From Treponema sp. (GTDB lineage: Bacteria; Spirochaetota; Spirochaetia; Treponematales; Breznakiellaceae): 7,116 nucleotides of DNA. Shown here one piece after another: positions 6,607 through 7,116 of the stretch; the stretch's first letter is position 1; each line of letters opens with the position of its first letter. Below the pieces are notes generated by a model that saw only the letters and a list, made by a program, of their open reading frames with translations, was not told where the DNA came from and did no database searches. A program made the position numbers and the translations under genes. The stretch is taken from positions 1 to 7,116 of the forward strand of contig JAISJS010000063.1 of NCBI GenBank assembly GCA_031261385.1, given 5' to 3'.

Positions 6607-6635
6607 AGCCTCCCGGACTTCCGGAGGGCTTTTTT
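6607..6635 (+). terminator. Rho-independent terminator after the 91-residue gene
   Basis: CCTCC (6609-6613), a bulged C, then GG pairs with CC-GGAGG (6621-6627) around the loop ACTT, giving 7 GC-rich pairs with one bulge, followed directly by GC and six T (6630-6635). A second weak option, GGGC (6626-6629) with GCCC (6638-6641) followed by six T, overlaps it. It lies 27 bases after the stop of the 91-residue gene and is the first good terminator seen after dnaJ, so it probably ends the rnf transcript too. Confidence 0.8.
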
Positions 6636-6683
6636 ATGCCCTTTTTTCTGTTTGTCATATATAAAAAGAGCGAAGGAATGGTA

Positions 6684-6713
6684 TTTTCATACTATCGAAA
6701 TATAGTGTATAAT
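6684..6713 (+). promoter_or_regulatory. Possible sigma-70 promoter before the repeat array
   Basis: TATAAT at 6708-6713 is a perfect -10 box. A weak -35, TTTTCA, is at 6684-6689 with an 18-base spacer. It points toward the repeat array and the transposase-like start at 7077, leaving a leader of over 350 bases. The region is AT-rich, so chance occurrence is possible. Confidence 0.35.
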
Positions 6714-6741
6714 TATGAGCCATTAGATGGACTACACTATA
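6701..6741. promoter_or_regulatory. 9-bp inverted repeat overlapping the promoter-like -10 box
   Basis: TATAGTGTA (6701-6709) and TACACTATA (6733-6741) are perfect inverted copies separated by 23 bases. The left arm covers the first bases of TATAAT at 6708-6713. ACTAT at 6691-6695 could instead pair with ATAGT at 6702-6706. It may be an operator or a trace of a mobile element end; the function is not known. Confidence 0.4.
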
Positions 6742-6769
6742 GGGCAGGCCGGAATTGCATTTAGCGTGC

Positions 6770-7011
6770 GTATTACGCCCGCATGTGAACAGTGAATACG
6801 CAACACTTGAACATAATTGCGAAATACTTGAACAGTAAAACGCAAACACTTGAACACCCATTACGCAGGATTTGAACAGGAAAACGCGAATACTTGAACA
6901 CCAATTACGTAAACACTTGAACACTAAAACGCAAACATTTGAACACCTAATACGCAGGACTTGAACAGGAAAACGCAAACACTTGAACATCAATTATGCA
7001 GGATTTGAACA
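6770..7011 (+). repeat. Tandem array of eleven ~22-bp units ending in TGAACA
   Basis: TGAACA recurs with its first base at 6786, 6808, 6829, 6851, 6873, 6895, 6918, 6940, 6962, 6984 and 7006, so spacings are 21 to 23 and mostly 22. The usual unit is close to aaAACGCAAACACTTGAACA, with a second type containing ATTACGCAGGATTTGAACA. Units 4-7 and 8-11 match in order, a higher-order period of 88-89 bp. The first unit (from about 6770) and the third are the most degenerate. There are no spacers of unrelated sequence, so it is not a CRISPR array, and the 22-base period is not a multiple of three, which argues against a coding repeat. A period near two helical turns puts all TGAACA boxes on one face of the DNA, as for a set of protein binding sites. 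It lies upstream of a transposase-like start, in keeping with the repeated binding sites at IS21-family ends. Confidence 0.93.
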
Positions 7012-7014
7012 CCG

Positions 7015-7057
7015 TGCCGCTCATACGGCAAAATTTTCCCCGGATGGCGTTGCCATC
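7015..7057 (+). promoter_or_regulatory. Two small hairpins ahead of the transposase-like start
   Basis: TGCCG-CTCATA-CGGCA (7015-7030) and GATGGC-GTT-GCCATC (7043-7057) are perfect stems of 5 and 6 bp placed between the repeat array and the ribosome binding site at 7062. They could damp readthrough or translation of a transposase gene, as leader hairpins do in several insertion sequences. No T-run follows, so they are not rho-independent terminators. Confidence 0.4.
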
Positions 7058-7076
7058 AGTAAGGAGAAAATTGCGT

Positions 7077-7116
7077 ATGAGGAGAATTGAGATGGAAAAA
7101 GCGAGAGAGATCCTCA
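7077..7116 (+). CDS. Start of a possible IS21-family IstA transposase; 3' end outside window
   Basis: An open frame starts at ATG 7077 with AGGAGA at 7062-7067, 9 bases upstream, and reads MRRIEMEKAREIL before the window ends. ATG 7092 (MEKAREIL) with AGGAGA at 7080-7085 is a second possible start. The short sequence resembles the start of IstA proteins, where an REILRL-like segment opens the DNA-binding helix-turn-helix. IstA would carry out cut-and-paste transposition with its helper IstB. Only 13 residues are visible, so the call leans on the repeat array just upstream. Another helix-turn-helix protein remains possible. Confidence 0.45.
   Translation, partial: MRRIEMEKAREIL

Larger units (their letters stand above)
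6770..7116 (+). mobile_element. Possible left end of an IS21-like insertion sequence, cut by the window end
   Basis: The combination of an array of TGAACA units, a gene-free leader with two hairpins and a transposase-like start fits the left end of an IS21-family element. That family is known for terminal inverted repeats plus multiple repeated sequences at its ends and for the istA-istB gene pair. A possible boundary is TGTGAACAG at 6784, since such elements start with TG, but a degenerate unit just before it (attacgc at 6772) makes the exact end uncertain. The right end and the target duplication cannot be seen. Confidence 0.45.

Noticed and set aside
6655..6993. A 112-codon minus-strand frame rich in Cys, Val, Phe and Ser
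   Set aside because: It is the reverse reading of the tandem array. The 22-base period is out of phase with codons, so the apparent peptide repeat is a product of the DNA repeat.
6770..7011. CRISPR array
   Set aside because: Similar bases run through the whole 22-bp unit and there are no unique spacers of 30 or so bases; no cas gene is seen.

Overview
The window carries the 3' part of a dnaJ chaperone gene, a complete rnfCDGEAB operon (a membrane ferredoxin:NAD+ oxidoreductase), a small uncharacterised gene behind it, and a 3' flank that holds a tandem repeat array and the first codons of what looks like a transposase. All readable genes are on the + strand. The gene order C-D-G-E-A-B, the short RnfC and the cysteine-rich clostridial-type RnfB point to an anaerobe that makes or uses reduced ferredoxin. 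Moderate GC and the style of the 91-residue protein behind rnfB suggest a spirochaete such as a gut Treponema, but this is an impression and not a proof; a Firmicute is possible.

Layout: 1-663 is dnaJ (C-terminal 220 residues). 664-798 is a 135-base spacer with an 11-bp inverted repeat. 799-5062 holds rnfC, rnfD, rnfG, rnfE and rnfA, packed with a 1-base gap or ATGA overlaps, so they are translationally coupled. 5063-5372 is a 310-base interruption between rnfA and rnfB that contains no convincing gene; it is filled by a long, imperfect, nearly perfectly centred palindrome (5063-5271) with an inner REP-like hairpin. 5373-6191 is rnfB. 6185-6307 is a short reading frame that may be a remnant, overlapping the start of a 91-residue hypothetical gene (6304-6579), which ends in a rho-independent terminator (6607-6635). 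6636-6769 has a promoter-like sequence overlapped by a 9-bp inverted repeat. 6770-7011 is an array of eleven roughly 22-bp units ending in TGAACA, with an 88-89 bp higher-order period. 7077 to the end is the start of a reading frame beginning MRRIEMEKAREIL, which resembles the start of an IS21-family IstA transposase.

How the genes work together: RnfB and RnfC are the iron-sulfur subunits that handle ferredoxin and NAD(H). RnfA, RnfE and RnfD are the membrane core, and RnfG is the anchored flavoprotein on the outer face. Together they couple electron flow between ferredoxin and NAD+ to Na+ or H+ transport. No apbE flavin transferase, needed to attach FMN to RnfD and RnfG, is in the window. 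The most unusual items are the palindromic element placed right after the rnfA stop codon and the phased 22-bp array before the transposase-like start.
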